Positions 1-10,849 of a stretch of DNA of 64,000 bases are shown in pieces (the first letter of the stretch is position 1; every line of letters starts with the position of its first letter). The stretch spans positions 319,501-383,500 of the forward strand of contig RPFO01000240.1 in NCBI GenBank assembly GCA_009746045.1. The letters are read 5' to 3'. A model generated the notes under the pieces. It had not been told where the DNA came from. It ran no database searches and worked only from the letters and a program-made list of their open reading frames with translations. The stretch is from Mesostigma viride (taxonomy: Eukaryota > Streptophyta > Mesostigmatophyceae > Mesostigmatales > Mesostigmataceae). The position numbers and the translations under genes are program-made.

Positions 1-1
1 T

Positions 2-121
2 GATTTTTTGCGGCAGCGCAGCATGGCTGATATTCAACATCGGGGTCGCTGGCGCAGCAGCAAGACTGTTACCCACTATGTTGGTTTGCACCGGAGCTTG
101 GCCCTTGCGCTTCCTGACTGA
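2..121 (+). pseudogene. Tyrosine recombinase C-terminus, F2 retrotransposon
   Basis: The last 39 codons of a tyrosine recombinase enter from the left edge and stop at 119-121. The peptide contains ADIQHRGRW and then HYVGLHRSL. This lines up with the end of the F1 recombinase in this window (ADIQRRGRW, then RYVGLHRAL). The Y of YVGLH is in the position of the nucleophilic tyrosine that forms the covalent DNA link in this family. The upstream R and HxxR motifs lie outside the window, so the intactness of the gene is unknown. The stop is followed directly by F2 terminal repeats, so this is the 3' end of an F2 copy. The alignment is by eye against F1. Confidence 0.75.
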
Positions 122-918
122 CGCCCTGGTTCGGGCTATCGCCGCCTGCCCCCCGCACATTTTGCGGAGCGTCTTTTCTCTGCCCTCCAATTAAGTTCCC
201 TTCATTCTTGTCTGATGCGTCAAACGGTTTTTGTTTTGCCCCTGACTTGGGTCGCCAGGGAGGGATGTACATAAGGGTACAGTAAGGCTAGCCTTTTGGG
301 GCATTAAGTGTTCCCATGGGTAAGGATGGCCAGTTGAGGGCCACTTCCCGATGTGCTCTACTTATGGTTTCAATAAAGAGTCTGGTTACCCTGGAGTTCC
401 ACGGTTAATAGAATCGGGGTTCTCTGAACATAGTTCTTTATAGTGATTCGGCCGCTGATGCTAGATGAAATAGAGCTTGGTGTTGTGATCATAATAAGGT
501 TGATTAGGCTTCTAGTGTACAAGTATTACGGATGATATGGCCTAATTGTTGGGCCCATACCTTGACGGGGTGCTGAGTACCTTGACGGATTTTTGCGTCG
601 AGGTTCTCCTAACAGATCTGTGATTGTGGACAGGTTTGCAACAAGCAATATCTGATGTAAAACTTGACGGCTAAAAATTTTTAGAGGCCGTTGCCGGAGT
701 CTGGCCGTTGGTAGAGAGCCGTTGGCCTTGAAACACGATAAAAGCTTGCTCACCTAGCTCATGGCGGTCTCTTTTGTTTTCCCCCCCGCCCTCCCTGTGT
801 TGTGCCTGTTTGGGGGTACATAAGGCTAGCCTTTTGGGGCATTAATTAAGTGTTTCCATGGGTACATAAGGATGGCCAGTTGAGTCTGGTTACCCTGGAG
901 TTCCACGGTTAATAGAAT
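122..918 (+). mobile_element. F2 YR retrotransposon 3' end (B1-A2-B2)
   Basis: This is the terminal part of a split-direct-repeat retroelement. B1 runs from about 250 to 414, A2 from 415 to about 782, and B2 from about 783 to 918. B1 and B2 both carry AAGGCTAGCC and end in TCTGGTTACCCTGGAGTTCC followed by TAATAGAAT. A2 begins TCGGGGTTCTCTGAACATAG, as in the other F2 copies, but its middle has diverged. AAT occurs at the B1/A2 joint (412-414) and at the outer end (916-918). The order body-B1-A2-B2 is the known PAT/Kangaroo layout. Confidence 0.7.
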
Positions 919-1130
919 GGCACTCCCGCGAACAAAAAATTGGCCTGTATGATCTTTAGGTCGTACTGTATAAAATCAATTTCTTGAGTTTGGTCAGAAA
1001 ATTCGAACGAAAACGTAAATGCCATGCGTGGGCGCAAGCCGCCATGGCCAGGTCGTCGTTTTCCGGAATGCACGTTGTACGTGAAAAAGTAGGTCAGGCA
1101 GTGCTTTTAGTATTAAAGGTTTTTTGGCAC
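919..1130. other. Unassigned spacer
   Basis: I see no gene or recognisable repeat between the F2 end and the CTGACGCG cluster. Confidence 0.4.
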
Positions 1131-1485
1131 GCGTCAGTCGGCTGACGCGCCGCCGTTGGCGGCACGTCAGCCCATAGCAGTTGGGGGCGGGGCCCAGCTA
1201 GGGCCTATAAGGCGGAACTACCCTCAGGCCTCAAGTAATGTACCGGGGGATGGGGGGTGCGGCAGTCAGTGTTTTTAGTAACGGGACGCGTGCCTCAGCC
1301 GCTGACGCGTCAGTGTCTGACGCGTCAGACTTTTTCGTCCGCGCGTCAGACAGCTGACGCGTAAATTTTAGCTCTGCGTCAGTCGACTGACGCGTAAATT
1401 TTGTCTGCACGTCAGTCGTCTGACGCGTAAATTCAGGCAGCACGTCAGTACTTATGGGCAGCGAGCCTATGCGTCAGACAGGGTC
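1131..1485. repeat. CTGACGCG-rich irregular repeat cluster
   Basis: The decamer CTGACGCGTC/CTGACGCGTA and its complement recur about ten times at irregular spacing. They are often joined as GTCNGNCGNCTGACGCGTAAATTT-like units of roughly 35 bases. A second cluster of the same words lies at 7436-7560 and a related 33-base tandem at 3854-3926. No coding explanation is visible. The words are short palindrome-like arms (GACGCGTC is self-complementary). Confidence 0.6.
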
Positions 1486-2002
1486 AATATATAGTGGGTA
1501 CCTACTAATGTACTGAAGTCCACTGAAATGCTAACTACGTACTGGATATCTACGAATTCAAGTTCACCAGTTCAGGTCTGTTCGATGATATGCTTCAAGA
1601 TTCTAGGCCGTTATCATGCCCATACCCGCCGGCCCTTAGCCCCTCAACCGTCTCTGACTCGTGCCTAGGATGAGTCACCAGTTGCACAGTACGCCACAGG
1701 TGCCCCCATTCAACCTAATTATTATTTCTAGACCATACTGGGAACCAAGCATACCCATATGAGGGCCCACCTGGGGGTATAGTGGGTGGTCCTAGTACTA
1801 GGTCCCCCTGCTCTATAAATAGCCCCCCCCTCAGGGGGGTACGGTGAGTGTGTGCGGTGACACTCTTACAATGCGTGATAGACCTCTTTTCTCAATGAGT
1901 TGACCCTGGGGTTGGTTTTGTAGATAGGTTTACAAGTTAGGATGGGTAACCAACACTAAAAATTGTAACCGCCCCAGGGACCCACAAGAGAGTGCTAAAA
2001 AT

Positions 2003-2378
2003 AACTGGTGACTCATTTGAGTCACCAGTTTTGGGGGGGCTAAAACAAGCATTCTAGTGCAGTTTTGAACCTGGACATGATAGGTAAGCATGGAATATTG
2101 GTAAAAATGCATGCTAACACCTATTCCAACCAGGGTGCCACCAACGCTTGCCATAACCACTGCCGCATATGCTTGGAGAAGGCTACGCGCGTGCCGCGAG
2201 CACGGGCTTCACAACCAACGCATGATGGACCACGTATACCTTGGATTTCACCCTAGTATGTCAGGGGGGACTGCAACTGTACCCAAACACTACATCCAAG
2301 CACTTACATGTCTTGTTTCACCCAGGGAACTGCAAGAAAATGCTCAAAATAACTGGTGACTATTTTGAGTCACCAGTT
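2003..2378. repeat. Segment bounded by two matching hairpins
   Basis: A perfect 12-base hairpin lies at 2003-2030 (AACTGGTGACTC, four-base loop, GAGTCACCAGTT). A near-identical one lies at 2351-2378. The bases before each are also alike (GCTAAAAAT/GCTCAAAAT), so the outer hairpins are a dispersed or duplicated unit. A single arm (GAGTCACCAGTT) also occurs near 1672. No open frame of interest lies between them. Confidence 0.55.
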
Positions 2379-2536
2379 TAGAGTACCCTGTTGACTTTGA
2401 CCAGGGTTTGCACCCTGGTCCGGTGGTCAGATACGGTCATTCAAGTGTCCTACGGAAAGAGCAGATCTAGATCTTTCCAACGGTCCTATTTTTACCCGAA
2501 AAAACCTTCCCGCCAGATCCCTACAGGGCGCACAAA

Positions 2537-2589
2537 CTCGTGCCGATTTTGAGTCACGAGAAAAACTCGTGGTCAAAAATCGGCACGAG
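2537..2589. repeat. Large imperfect inverted repeat
   Basis: CTCGTGCCGATTTTGA and its near-complement flank an AAAAA-centred loop, giving arms of about 24 bases with two differences. It is probably a foldback relic; no linked gene is seen. Confidence 0.55.
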
Positions 2590-2959
2590 GACGGTTGAGG
2601 GGTTAGCCTGCTTGGCGGCGAGAGTGACGAGAGTTCTAGACGAATGTAAAGTTGTAACCCAGGACGACTGGCAATGGTCGATGTCTCGATGATGGCAAAG
2701 GTTTTAGGAATATGATTGATGAGCTGATTGATGAAGCGTTGCTAGGTTGCCTGATTTACAGATTGCTTTGAATCGAATTCAATTCCAGGTGTGTTTTTTA
2801 ACGCTGTAGATTTGTTTGCATAAGAAAGAATTCTGTCCATTACTAGATGCTTAGGGAAATTTTGGGCCGGGTCACTAATATTGTATTAACATTTAACAAC
2901 GTTAATGGTTTAGTCCGATAGTCAACTAGCAAAGTTAGCGACCTGGGGGTTGGAAGTTT

Positions 2960-3235
2960 TTGGGTGAAGGGATGGCGCCGGAAGGAATACTGGGAAAACT
3001 TAAATCTGGGGGGATCGCAGCTTTTTTAAGGCCGAAACAGGCGGCCGACACGGCCAAAGCGCCTGCGCCTGGTCCGCATGCCATTGTTGGCGTAGGCCAG
3101 GCAGCAGACGCGCTGAACCGCAGCAAGAGGAAAAGGGGGAATGATAGCAATGCAGCCTGCATGGCAAGACGGGCAACCGCTATACAGCGGCAAAGAGCAA
3201 TCCAGCAATCAATGCTCAGCCGGCAGGCAGCCTAG
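2960..3235 (+). CDS. Short ORF, unknown, possibly an exon
   Basis: A 91-codon frame from an ATG reads a basic, Ala-rich peptide with GKLKSGGIAAFLRPKQAA near the start and SKRKRGN in the middle, which could be a nuclear localisation signal. I do not recognise a family. Short N-terminal segments with this look occur in some DNA transposases, but nothing here proves that. There is no neighbouring coding sequence and the GC content is raised only modestly. It may be a chance frame. Confidence 0.15.
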   Translation: MGEGMAPEGILGKLKSGGIAAFLRPKQAADTAKAPAPGPHAIVGVGQAADALNRSKRKRGNDSNAACMARRATAIQRQRAIQQSMLSRQAA

Positions 3236-3289
3236 AGCTAGAAGAAGCACTTCCAAGTGATGATGATGACCGCTTGGTACTTTAGTTCA

Positions 3290-3560
3290 GTGGCCCAAGC
3301 CTTCCTTAACAGGTTAATTGTGTTATTCCCATACATCCCTAGGCTTAGGGGGAAAATGTTCAAGTGAGGCCCAAGGCCCAAGCTTTCCTAGACCTAGGTT
3401 GTTTGGGTTAATCCCAGCTCCTCAACTAGGAAAACGAAGTTCAAGTGAGGCCCAAGGTTTAAGGCCCAAGCCTTTCTAGACCTACGGTGTGTTACTGCCA
3501 GTTTCCTAGTAGCTAGGTTTGTAGCTTGTTCTAAGAGGAGAATAATCATTTTGCCATGCC
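3290..3560. repeat. Degenerate ~90-base tandem repeat
   Basis: GGCCCAAGC followed by CTAGACCTA and a GTGTTAnTnCC-type tail recurs at about 3295, 3375 and 3465. This gives roughly three diverged units in direct order. Confidence 0.45.
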
Positions 3561-3853
3561 ACTAGCTGGGTCATCGCTAGTGTTCACGAGCTCAATCAGC
3601 TCATCAATAAAGTTTTTTTAAAAAAAGTTTAATAAGTTTGATGTGTGTGTGCCGTTCTCGGCTGTGGCAATGTGGATGTGTAGGACTTAGTATTGTAAAA
3701 GTAAGTTCAGAAAAACAGTCGAAGTAGGTCATGTTATTCTGAATTTTGTATCATGGAACCCATTTCTCGCTGCTTTCACAAGTCAGAACTCAAAAGCTAG
3801 ACATGTGCTCCAACCCTAATCTATTCAGGGATCGTTAGGCCCTGTAGCAACGA

Positions 3854-3926
3854 GTCAGCCGTCCGACGCGCCGCCAACGGCGGCAAGTCAGCCGTCCGAC
3901 GCGCCGCCAACGGCGGCAAGTCAGCC
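3854..3926. repeat. 33-base tandem repeat, two copies
   Basis: GTCAGCCGTCCGACGCGCCG starts at 3854 and again at 3887, and a third GTCAGCC begins at 3920. The unit shares the GACGCG word with the clusters at 1131 and 7436. Confidence 0.7.
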
Positions 3927-4259
3927 AGGCTGACGCGGACAAAAACCCTTACTAAAAACACTGGCGGCAGTCACATTATAATAGTTACCCTAAGGGCAAC
4001 AAAACTTTTAACAAAATATTTTTTATTATCAAAATGAGCTTGAGATTTAGATAGTAAGTGATTGGTACTTGATGCATCAAGCTCAAACAAAAGCTAGCAC
4101 ATCTGGATGTGTATAAAACAAGAGCCCTTAGCTACGGATTATAAGACAAACTGTCTAGCCCCTGGATCCATTGTTGTCAGGACTCAAGACAGGTACCAGC
4201 GCTGACTGCACCTCCCGGGGCTTGTGCCTCTAGCCTCACCGCTAGCCACAGTCAGTCAG

Positions 4260-4469
4260 TCAGTATAGCTCCAACTCATCATCCTCGGTTGACCTTTTCC
4301 TCTTGTTCCGCCTTTCTAGCTCCTTCACGGCCTTGGTTACATCGACATGAGCGGGACTACTGGGTCCTGCCCCGTCGGCGTTTGCCTCTTGAAATATAAC
4401 AAAATCGCCACCGAATGAAACCTTTTTAGGAATCCGCCTCCTTTCGACCCCATGGCCAGATGTGCCCAA
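4260..4469 (-). CDS. Short ORF, unknown C-terminal-like fragment
   Basis: A 69-codon minus-strand frame contains KKVSFGGDFVIFQEA and ends in a basic then acidic tail (RRNKRKRSTEDDELELY). The composition looks protein-like, with a nuclear-localisation-type cluster, but no family is recognised. It ends just outside the R1 repeat, so it may be a piece of another transposon or a chance frame. Confidence 0.15.
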   Translation of the reverse strand: MGTSGHGVERRRIPKKVSFGGDFVIFQEANADGAGPSSPAHVDVTKAVKELERRNKRKRSTEDDELELY

Positions 4470-4505
4470 AGCCCAAAACTTCGCTGAAGATCCGTAAGTC
4501 AGGTA

Positions 4506-6120
4506 TTTGTTAAGCTTCGCTCATTTCATATATGACGCGTGTACGGGCTCAAAGGGGACCGACCTGCCGTAAGTAACATAAGTCAGTGACGAGGGTACTG
4601 CACCGGCCGGCCCTTTTTGTGCCGTCGGAGGCTTAGTGTGGTTCCGGAGTGCAGGCCTAGGTAGCTTCTAGCGTACGTCACTATACCTTGTACCTGCACC
4701 AGCCGCCAGGTGTGGCGCAACTGTGATGGGCAGTCAGTACACTTTGCACCTGCGCCAGCCGGCAGGCCTGTGTGGCGCCATGTGAATGATAGTCAGTTCT
4801 TAGAGTGGTGTAGGGGACGTAGGGAGGCGTCTTTTCAGCTTCGCAACTTTATCCCAGCATTTGCTGGCAAGGTCGGCTGGCCGGTATGGCCAGCGGCTGC
4901 GCTGAATGTAAGACGATGCTATCGCCCTCTCCAGGCGTGGAGAGGCCTAGAATAAATCACTTTATGTTCGCCACCAACCGTTACAGGCCACGGTAATGGT
5001 TGGTGGAGATGGGGTTCTACGATTTGAGTAAAAGGGTGTGATTTCCGGCGCTGGGCCCACTGACGATTCCCCTCTACCCCTGGGTGCGGCAAGCAGCTTC
5101 CTGACACTGGGGCAGCTGCGATTTAAGTCGGACAACGTCAGGGAAGGAGCCATACAGGCCAGGGCCAGCTGCTACGGTGGAAAGAATCACAGGTGGAGGC
5201 GAATCTACGTTAAACGTGGAGATGGCTAGCGCGGCCGGGTGCCAGGGTAGCCCATAACTGCCAAGAGCCTGACAGCGGACCCGATCTTTCGGCCTATGGC
5301 CAGACGGGAGTTTCGGGGAGGATGCGGGGCTGGAGCAAATCTTGGTGGGAGGAGCGCGCTCTTCATCATTGCCCAGTTTATCAGCAAAGAATGTTCGCCT
5401 GGCGGGGCTGAAATTCTCGGGCGGGGCTGTTTTACCGCCTTTGTTTTTATCCTGTATGATGCATTATTGGCAAAGAAATTAAGAGTTCGGTTCAGCCAGG
5501 GGGGCATATCTATGCCATATGAATTTCCTACAAAAACACAAGCCCTGGTCGGGGCCTTGGCTGAGCAGTTTCCAAGCCAAGGCCTTGGTAGGGTAGAGGG
5601 CCTATCGCCACAATGGCTTCAATGCCGGGAAATCCCAGCCTCGGGGGTGGGGCTGGTGATGGGTCGTGGGCTTGTGAGAGACGGTCCGGGGGTGTACTGT
5701 AAGGCCTCATGAGCAGCCGCTGGAAACCGCCCCCATAACGGGGGGAACGACATCATTGGGTGACGCCCTGCGTCTGCCTGGAAACCGTAGCGGCCACACG
5801 GGGGCGGCAGTACAGCCGCGGCAGCGTGCGGGAGGGGGGCCATGGGCGGAAAGAAACTCGGCACGAAGGTTGGCGACAGCCTTGGTGGCCATCTAGGAGG
5901 TGTGTGGGCAACACCTTGTGTTCGAGTATGCTGGGCCCCCAGCCTGGTGCTACAATAACCAACTTGATAATGATGTGCACTGAGTTTGAAGGTGTGGTAT
6001 AGGCTGTCCGTATAAGGCCTAGCACACAAAATGTAAAATAAATGTTTCTCTTGGTGGGAAGGAACTCCAATGGACCCAAAACCAAGAAATGTATTTGTTG
6101 AGCTTCGCTCATTTTATATA
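4506..6120 (+). mobile_element. R1 repeat, full-length copy (~1.6 kb)
   Basis: A non-coding, GC-rich repeat that starts TTTGTTAAGCTTCGCTCATT and ends with GAAATGTA followed by a second, partial start sequence (TTTGTTGAGCTTCGCTCATT) at 6093-6120. The same unit recurs at 15343-16911, with shortened forms at 6486-6926 and 16912-17466. Repeated GCGCCAGCCGGCAGG/GGCGTGGCGCAA words occur inside. Several frames stay open by composition, but none is conserved as protein between copies. The copies join head to tail at the GTAT/TTGCTGAGC boundary. The class is unknown. Confidence 0.65.
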
Positions 6121-6331
6121 TCCATTTAAAATGATAAATTACGGAGGTGAGATGGGCATGCAACATAATAAGGAAAACCCCGAAAAGAAGAAGAACCCTG
6201 AAGAAATAGTAATCTGACACGGACATCCAAGGATCACGCCAGCTGCACAAGGTACAAACAACCAACTACATCACAAAACTACGACACGCAGCCACATCGC
6301 TGCCGGCCCACCATGCAGGCCTAGGAGGGAT

Positions 6332-6466
6332 CTAGACTGCATGGGTCGCGACGAAGTCGGCCCGGGTGCAGCGGAATAACACATCAGCCACGGTGCGAGT
6401 GAGGGCGAGTGACAGGCGCTGCTGCCAATACGAGGACCACATGCGGGCAGACCACGGGGCAATCTG
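6332..6466 (-). pseudogene. Non-LTR retrotransposon C-terminal remnant
   Basis: A 45-codon minus-strand stretch reads QIAPWSARMW, then SSYWQQRLSLALTRTVADVL, then FRCTRADFVATHAV and a stop. Two further copies at 7887-8023 (minus) and 12871-13011 (plus) keep this frame and the stop. That is better evidence for former coding than any single ORF. From memory, this ending follows the C-terminal nuclease-like domain of non-LTR retrotransposons common in green-algal genomes, and that domain is found at 11835-12275 here. The flanking DNA at 6200-6470 is similar to 7775-8040. Nothing upstream of the last 45 codons survives at this copy. Confidence 0.45.
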
Positions 6467-6485
6467 ACCCTCGAGGTCGAGGCGT

Positions 6486-6926
6486 CATTTTATATATGAC
6501 GTGTGGACGGGCTCAAAGGGGACCGACCTGCCGTAGGTAGCGTAAGACTAGCGCTTGTCACGAGGGTACTGCACTGGCCGGCCCTTTTTGTGCCGAGGCT
6601 GAGTGTGGTTCCGGAGTGCAGGCCTAGGTAGCTTCTAGCGTACTGTACATCACTAGACCTTGTTACCTGCGCCAGCCACCAGGCGTGGCGCAGCTGTGAT
6701 GGGCAATCAGTACACCTTGTACCTGCGCCAGCCGGCAGGCCTGCGTGGCGCAATGTTAATGATAGTCAGTACTTAGAGTGGTGTAGGGGACGTAGGGAGG
6801 AGTCTTTGCAGCAGCCTCCCACCCACCCACCCACCCACGCTGCTAAGAGGGGCAACATCTTGTGTTCGAGTATGCTGGGCCCCCAGCATGGTGCTACAAT
6901 AACCAACTTGACAATGATGTGCACTT
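6486..6926 (+). mobile_element. R1 repeat, internally deleted copy
   Basis: It has the R1 start (CATTTTATATATGACG) and the R1 end (TTGTGTTCGAGTATGCTGG), with about 1.2 kb of the middle replaced by a short CCCA run and GCTGCTAAGAGGGGC. The same replacement is present at 17248-17285, so both derive from one deleted progenitor. Confidence 0.65.
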
Positions 6927-7435
6927 ACGGATAGGCCGCTGAGGTTTATCGACGAATTTTTTTCCTACCGCCTCAGCATGATACCTAAACCGATGCAACC
7001 TGCAGGTTGCAAGAAAAGTAGAAAACGCTCCTACGAAATAGCAGCTGCTATAAAAATGCATCCATCGTGAGTTTACATATGCTTTGCTTACACAGTATCC
7101 ACTAGCGCTGCGATGGCTATCGCCACCTCGGTGGCTGCACCAAATAATTATGTTGTCTCGCGTTGGCAAGCCAGGCATGGACGGGCCGGCAGGTCTTAGC
7201 ATACAGTCACCGAACGTACGAAAGTTGAGACACGGCCAAGTGCGGCCCACATTTCAGTCAGTCAAAATCAGTTTCAGTCAGTGCACGAAAATCTCAAGTA
7301 CGATTCGGTGGGCCTGGATGGGCTTTTTTTATACTTACAACTATGTACGAAAAGTACATACAGGCACGGCGAATAGAGGTTGACACGGCGAACCTGTGGC
7401 CAAGGCACATGACGCGTGAGGACTTGGTGCAGCTT
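6927..7435. other. Unassigned spacer
   Basis: No recognisable gene or repeat. Short frames on both strands lack features. Confidence 0.35.
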
Positions 7436-7560
7436 GGCGCACGCCAGACGACTGACGCGCAGCCTAAATTTACGTGTCAGTCGCCTGACGCGCGGCCTAA
7501 ATTTACGCGTCAGCCCGCTGACGCGCGGGGTGAAATTCCCGACGCGTAAGAGCTGGAGCA
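7436..7560. repeat. CTGACGCG repeat cluster, second copy
   Basis: Three to four units of about 36 bases carry CTGACGCG followed by CCTAAATTTACG. They match the words at 1131-1485. Confidence 0.6.
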
Positions 7561-7886
7561 TCATCCCGCTGACGCATGCGTCACGTTTCTAATAACACTG
7601 CCCTGACCCCTTGTACTTTGACCGGCCAGAACACCTCTATAACATAGTCAGAAGTATGCAAACCCTGGTGCCATGCTGTGCAGAAAATTATAAACTTTAG
7701 AAATAGGTTAGGGCTCTAAGGTTAAGATACCTAAATTATATAATAGGGCTCTAAGGTTAAGAAAATTATCTGACACAGGCATGCAAGGATCATGCCAGCT
7801 GCACAAGGTACAACTAATTTCAACACAAAAGTACGACACGCAGCAACATAGCTTCCGGCCCAGTGCCAGGCCTAGGAAGGCTCTAT

Positions 7887-8023
7887 CTAGACAGCATGGG
7901 TCGCGACAAAGTTGGCCCGGGTGCGGCGGAGCAAAACATCAGCCACGATGCGAGTGGGGCCGAGGGACAGGCGCTGCCGCGCCAATACGAGGACCACGTC
8001 CGGGCAGACTACGGGGCGGTCTG
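7887..8023 (-). pseudogene. Non-LTR retrotransposon C-terminal remnant, frameshifted
   Basis: This is the second copy of the 6332-6466 remnant. RIVADVLLRRTRANFVATHAV and the stop are kept. The upstream half is in another frame because of a small indel, and one in-frame TAG replaces a tryptophan. The copy is clearly dead. Confidence 0.45.
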
Positions 8024-8129
8024 ACCATCAAGGTCAAGGTGGTCTTCACGATGCTGGCAGCACTCGTGGAAAAACTTCGCAAGCATGTGGAGGTCATTTC
8101 TTATGTTGTGGATGCATGGGTTACGTAGC

Positions 8130-9190
8130 CCCTTGCACACCCTTGCTATGCATGCATTTGGGCCTTGGCACAGTATACCTGCTAGTAGACATTGGTAGCC
8201 ACCACATGGTGGTGTTTTCTTTACAACATCATGAAGTATATAGTTAAAGCTGCGTGTTAGTGATCATTTTGAGCATTACCCTACAAGTCACAAGCACCAT
8301 GTTCACACCTACCGTTGTAATGCCTCTTAGTGCAGAGTTGTCGCCCCATAGCCAGTTAGCAGCAAAAATGATGAAGCCCAGCATATGAGGAGCTACAGTA
8401 GCATTGCCAATGATGTAGGCTTACTTTACCTCATTTAGTCAAGCATTGGCATGTGAGAAAAACTGTGCATGTGGTAGGTTTGTGTGGTGGGTAGTCTTTG
8501 GCCTTCCCATGCCGTGATACGCACGAATGTGACTATGCATTGGCATGGCTACCTATGTTTAATCGCTGTTATGGATGTTCTGCCGGCTGAAATTGATTAT
8601 ATAATGCATGTTTGATCATCAATGATGTTTTTTGTTGCTATGGGATAAGAATTCTGAGTTGTAATGTCACCAGCCAAACTGGACCCTATTTGTAGTGGCC
8701 AGTTATTTTTAGATAGTGCAGCTGGGTCCCTGGGACAACCCATGATGTCAGTGTTCAGAAGCCATGCCTGGCTATCCAAGCAACTGCCTGAAAAATATTG
8801 GGAGCAACGGAATTATTTTCAGGTGTAATAATGCATAATACATGTGTGTTTTTTCGCACTCGCGCACCCCCCTGAGGGTGGTGCTATATTTAGCACCCAT
8901 AGGACATTGCAACATGACCAATGACATGACCCCCAAGTAACTCAATATATGTGTGTGCTTTGGTCCAAGTACAGTATGGACCGTAAAATTGTTTTTAGGT
9001 TGGTTTGCGGGCATTATCTTGCAAAGTGCAACTGGCCCCTATTTGTAGTGGCGAGTTGGACACGATCCAAGGGTTAATATAGCCTAGCGCGGGCTGAGTC
9101 GCCATTTAAGATGTTGCGACACGCTCTTTCGCGCACGGTGGTCATGAGTTTAATCGGCGCCAAGGGGTTGGCGCCAGGGGGGGGTAATTG
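8130..9190. other. Mostly unassigned sequence
   Basis: CCCTATTTGTAGTGGC occurs at about 8680 and again at 9033, so part of this is an old direct duplication. The stretch 9081-9193 (TTAATATAGCCTAGCGC, GATGTTGCGACACGC) is the F3 body just upstream of its B repeat. No gene is evident. Confidence 0.4.
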
Positions 9191-9193
9191 GTT

Positions 9194-10087
9194 GGAGGCT
9201 TCTTGCTTCCGCGTGCGGATTGAGAAACCTTAAGGCCACTGTTAACTGCTGCATTTGTGGCAGGGCTCCACTAATTGTATTCAATAAAATGCTGGTCTTC
9301 TTGGGAGCTCAGTGATCTTAATCGGTTTTCTCTGAATATAGTTTAATTAACGCGCATGCGGGAAAGATAGGGCCGCTATGCCTTGTCCTGGATGTGGAAG
9401 GCTGTCTGCAACATGGACTGACTAATTCGACTTGTACAAAGGGTTTCCTGCTCGCCTGAATTTTCCTTGGATGACCCGGTTGTTTATAAGGGTCGGTGGC
9501 TATTAATTAGTGGTCCGAGAAAAAGGGTTAATTGTAGGTTTTATACGACTTGCTTGCAAAGATTCGTGTTTGGTTGCACCAGATGAGGTTAGGTGGGGAC
9601 CTGTAGGGTCGGCTGGTTGCTTAACGAATCTTTGGGCTGATTTGGTTTCTTTAGTGAGTCGTGATTAATTATTGTATAGTGGATTCGGACCGGCCCAAGG
9701 GGTCGATGGGCGAGTTTTATGTTCGTCAGTCTTGGGAACCTTGTACAACTTTTGTACCTGTACGGTTAACGCACTAGCCTGGGGGTGCGTGGCCACGTTG
9801 TTTGTAGTGGCGTTTTCAGCACTGTTCAGGCCGGCGTGTGACGCATGCCGGTGTAATAATTAATTTAGGATGATGTCAGTTTGTGTGTCGGCGGGCCATG
9901 CCTTAAGCAAGCTAGGCAGGCAATGATCCGCAATTGTTTCTTTCCCCTCCCTCCCACCCTGGAGGCTTCTTGCCTCCGCGTGCGGATTGAGAAACCTTAA
10001 GGCCACTGTTAACTGCTGCATTTGTGGCAGGGCTCCACTTATTGTATTCAATCAAATGCTGGTCTTCTTGGGAGCTCAGTGATCTTA
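9194..10087 (+). mobile_element. F3 YR retrotransposon 3' end (B1-A2-B2)
   Basis: B1 (9194-9320) and B2 (9961-10087) are both 127 bases, begin GGAGGCTTCTTGC and end GAGCTCAGTGATCTTA. A2 (9321-9960) begins TCGGTTTTCTCTGAATATAG. This is the split direct repeat order without the coding body. The B1/A2 joint holds AAT (9320-9322), as in F2. A short frame before B1 (9111 onward, peptide LRHALSRTVVMSLIGA) is shared with 36118 and could be the end of the recombinase ORF, but I cannot recognise it. Confidence 0.65.
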
Positions 10088-10339
10088 AATGGCCAAAAAA
10101 TGCTTGAATGATAAAACTGATGAGTTCATGATGGTGGCTTGTGGCAGTTTTGGGATGCCACCAGTCCCCATAATTTGTTGTATTGCCAATAAAGTGAACA
10201 GAAACCCGGTAGCTCGAGGTAGCGCACAATTAACCCGGCCATGCAGCTAGCAGGTCAAGGACCTGAATGCTGGCCTTGGTTGTGTTTCCTGACCCCCTTT
10301 TCTTTTCGTTACCCCTTGCCGATATGCTCCCCCATGCAG

Positions 10340-10849
10340 GTCCACTCAGCATGGATGCACTTCCTTGAGCGCATATGGTCTGCCCTGTTCGGCGCACCTA
10401 TCGGTGGCTCTTGGCGCGACACGGTCCCCGGCAGCCGATTTGTCGCCCGATATGGGTCGATATTTGAGGACTTCAAAGGGCTGCAGGGCAGCACGGAGCA
10501 GGAGCACCGCACGAGTGATGAAGCTGGCAGCTGTCTTGCCCGTCGGTCAGGCTGGAGTAAACGCATGGGCAGGCATCTGCAAACATCGTATAAAGCAATG
10601 GAACTGTCCAAGAGTATCTTTCTCGGCGTCGTTCTGGGCATATACGGTCCTGCAGGTTCCAACAATAAAGAGCACAAGGGTGGTGCCTGGGTCCAAGTTG
10701 CTGCAGGGCTCTCCCTAGTGGCTGCTCACCTGGCCATCCTCGCATGGAACAAACCCTACATCAGCCGCTTGAGCCAGGCAGCTGAGACTCTCTCAGTCAC
10801 CTGCGAACTGCAGCTTTTCGTCATTCTACTCCTACTACTGGCGGGATGG
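10340..10849 (+). CDS. Exon of a multi-pass membrane protein gene (candidate)
   Basis: A 510-base open stretch of exactly 170 codons, bounded by an acceptor (CTCCCCCATGCAG) and a strong donor (GTAAGT), both in phase 0. The C-terminal half has hydrophobic segments: SIFLGVVLGIYG, WVQVAAGLSLVAAHLAILAW and LQLFVILLLLLAGW, with NKPYISRLSQAAETLSVTCE between the last two. Paired helices followed by an 'R/KP..S....ETLS' loop resemble the membrane domain of large algal TRP/polycystin-like proteins, but that is a loose resemblance. The next exon may be at 19125, where the acceptor is also phase 0. The upstream exon is not identified and would lie left of the F3 element at 9.2-10.1 kb. Confidence 0.5.

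Noticed and set aside
5296..6265. Several 130-180 codon frames inside R1
   Set aside because: The frames are not maintained in the other R1 copy (substitutions and indels are not codon-biased), so R1 is treated as non-coding.
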